6,628 nt of DNA, from positions 5,856 through 12,483 of the forward strand of contig CAJTJZ010000079.1 in the NCBI GenBank assembly GCA_910576895.1, read 5' to 3'. The position numbers and the translations under genes are program-made. Source of the DNA: an uncultured Lachnospiraceae bacterium. Lineage in GTDB: Bacteria > Bacillota > Clostridia > Lachnospirales > Lachnospiraceae. How positions within the stretch are numbered: the first letter of the stretch is position 1; each line of letters starts with the position of its first letter. The notes under the pieces were generated by a model. The model did no database searches. It had not been told where the DNA came from and saw nothing but the letters and a program-made list of their open reading frames with translations. This document shows, in pieces, positions 5,660-6,628 of this stretch.

Positions 5660-6628
5660 ATGAAGAAATTAAAAAGTTGTTTTTCAATAGCTTTTCTTAT
5701 TCTTGTTATGATGTTATTTTCCAAAAATAATGTTTATGCACAAGATAGAACAGATTTCAATATACAAGATGGTTATTTAAGCAAATATGCAGGTTCAACG
5801 CCTACGGTTGAAATTCCAGATGATGTTACAACAATTGGAAGTGGGGTATTTAAAAAACATACAGAAATAACAAGTGTTACAATTCCTAGTGGGGTGACAG
5901 TAATAGAATCAGAAGCATTTTCTGGTTGTAAGAATTTACAAAATGTTACATTACCAAATGGTCTAGTTTCTATTGAAAAGGAAGCTTTTAAAAGTTGTTC
6001 TAGTTTTACTAATATTAGTATTCCAGGAAGTGTTACAAATATTGGTAATCGAGTTTTTGGCTATTGTGAAAAAGTTTCCAGTATTAATATTGCAGATGGT
6101 GTTCAAGCAATTGATTCCTATGCGTTTTATGGCAATGATTATGTTACATCTGTTGTGATTCCTGATAGTGTGACAAGTCTTGGTTCTTATGCATTTGCTA
6201 ATTGTAAAAATTTACAAGATATTACATTCTCAAAATCGTTGACAACAATTCCTTCTTATGTAGTAGGAAGTTGTAAAAAAATTAAGAAACTGAAAATTCC
6301 TGATGGGGTACAGATTCTTGAAAATAATTGCTTTAATTCATGTAGTAATTTAACCTATCTTGCCATTCCTGATAGTGTAACATCTATTACTAAATTTGGA
6401 ATGTCAAATACACAAAATTTGCGTATTTATTGTAATACAGGAACAGCAGCATATGATTATGCCGTCTTAAAAAATATTTTTTATGTTCCTTTAGCAAATT
6501 ATGAAAGCGAATCATCAGGGTCTATTACTGATACAACAGAAAGTAATACAGGTACTAATACAGGAGGAAATGGAAATACAAGTAGTGGAACAAATACCGG
6601 AACAACAGGAAGTAATACAGGTACTAGC
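5660..6628 (+). CDS. BspA-type (LRR_5 / TpLRR) secreted leucine-rich repeat protein, 3'-truncated
   Basis: The frame is open from ATG 5660 to the end of the window: 323 residues with no stop. Residues 1-27 are a signal peptide (MKKLKSC start, IAFLILVMMLF core, likely cut after VYA). A cap (FNIQDGYLSKYAG) precedes nine 23-residue repeats at 50-255, with the pattern (V/I)xIPdxVTxIgxxaFxxCxxLxx. Typical examples are VTIPSGVTVIESEAFSGC and VVIPDSVTSLGSYAFANC. A closing IYCNTGTAAYDYA segment follows at 256-268, also usual for this family. From about residue 287 the protein becomes Thr/Gly/Ser/Asn-rich, which suggests a linker to further domains or an anchor beyond the window. BspA-type proteins act in adhesion and host-protein binding in several anaerobes; the ligand here is unknown. 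It is the second gene of the likely operon with the 3110 gene. Confidence 0.96.
   Translation, partial: MKKLKSCFSIAFLILVMMLFSKNNVYAQDRTDFNIQDGYLSKYAGSTPTVEIPDDVTTIGSGVFKKHTEITSVTIPSGVTVIESEAFSGCKNLQNVTLPNGLVSIEKEAFKSCSSFTNISIPGSVTNIGNRVFGYCEKVSSINIADGVQAIDSYAFYGNDYVTSVVIPDSVTSLGSYAFANCKNLQDITFSKSLTTIPSYVVGSCKKIKKLKIPDGVQILENNCFNSCSNLTYLAIPDSVTSITKFGMSNTQNLRIYCNTGTAAYDYAVLKNIFYVPLANYESESSGSITDTTESNTGTNTGGNGNTSSGTNTGTTGSNTGTS
6533..6626 (+). repeat. Degenerate Thr/Gly/Asn/Ser repeat at the 3' end of the BspA-type gene
   Basis: The 25 bases at 6533-6557 recur at 6602-6626 with one mismatch, 69 bases (23 codons) apart. They encode TESNTGT and TGSNTGT in the same frame. The stretch between is built of similar NTG and GNG codon blocks. 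It looks like the start of a low-complexity spacer that continues past the window. Confidence 0.75.

Noticed and set aside
5973..6158. Short + strand open frame of 61 codons
   Set aside because: It lies out of frame inside the BspA-type gene, whose regular 23-residue repeats establish the true frame.

Overview
The window is a low-GC, AT-rich stretch, with A/T-heavy third codon positions and frequent AGA and ATA codons. It carries three large surface-protein genes, all on the + strand. Signal peptides of Gram-positive type, strong AGGAGG ribosome sites, bacterial Ig-like (Big_2) domains, BspA-type leucine-rich repeats and a Cys-pair module typical of gut Clostridia all suggest a member of the Lachnospiraceae or a close relative. 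This is inferred from domain style; no rRNA or housekeeping gene is present to fix the taxon.

Layout. Bases 1-2652 hold the 3' part of a large multidomain secreted protein: four Ig-like repeats, a Cys/His module, an Asn-rich linker, four 13-residue TETK repeats, a beta-rich C-terminal region and a final Big_2 domain. A strong intrinsic terminator follows (2692-2737). Bases 2653-3109 are a 457-bp non-coding gap with several short dyads and at most a weak promoter candidate. Bases 3110-5644 encode a complete 844-residue secreted protein: signal peptide, two very basic Big_2-like domains, a low-complexity linker, a 5 x 39-bp Pro/Glu repeat stalk, and two copies of a Cys-type leucine-rich-repeat module, the second expanded by four 147-bp tandem units. 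Fifteen bases later a second secreted LRR protein starts (5660), of the BspA/TpLRR (LRR_5) family, and runs off the 3' end.

How they fit together. The terminator separates gene 1 from the other two. Genes 2 and 3 are almost certainly co-transcribed, so two LRR proteins of different families are made together. All three look like cell-surface or secreted adhesion, binding or scaffold proteins. No enzyme, transporter, regulator, mobile element, CRISPR array or structural RNA gene was recognised. The most unusual features are the modular, recently expanded repeats in gene 2, its strongly split charge, and the absence of a recognisable cell-wall anchor on the two C-termini that can be seen. I did not find evidence of a new defence, metabolic or mobile system.
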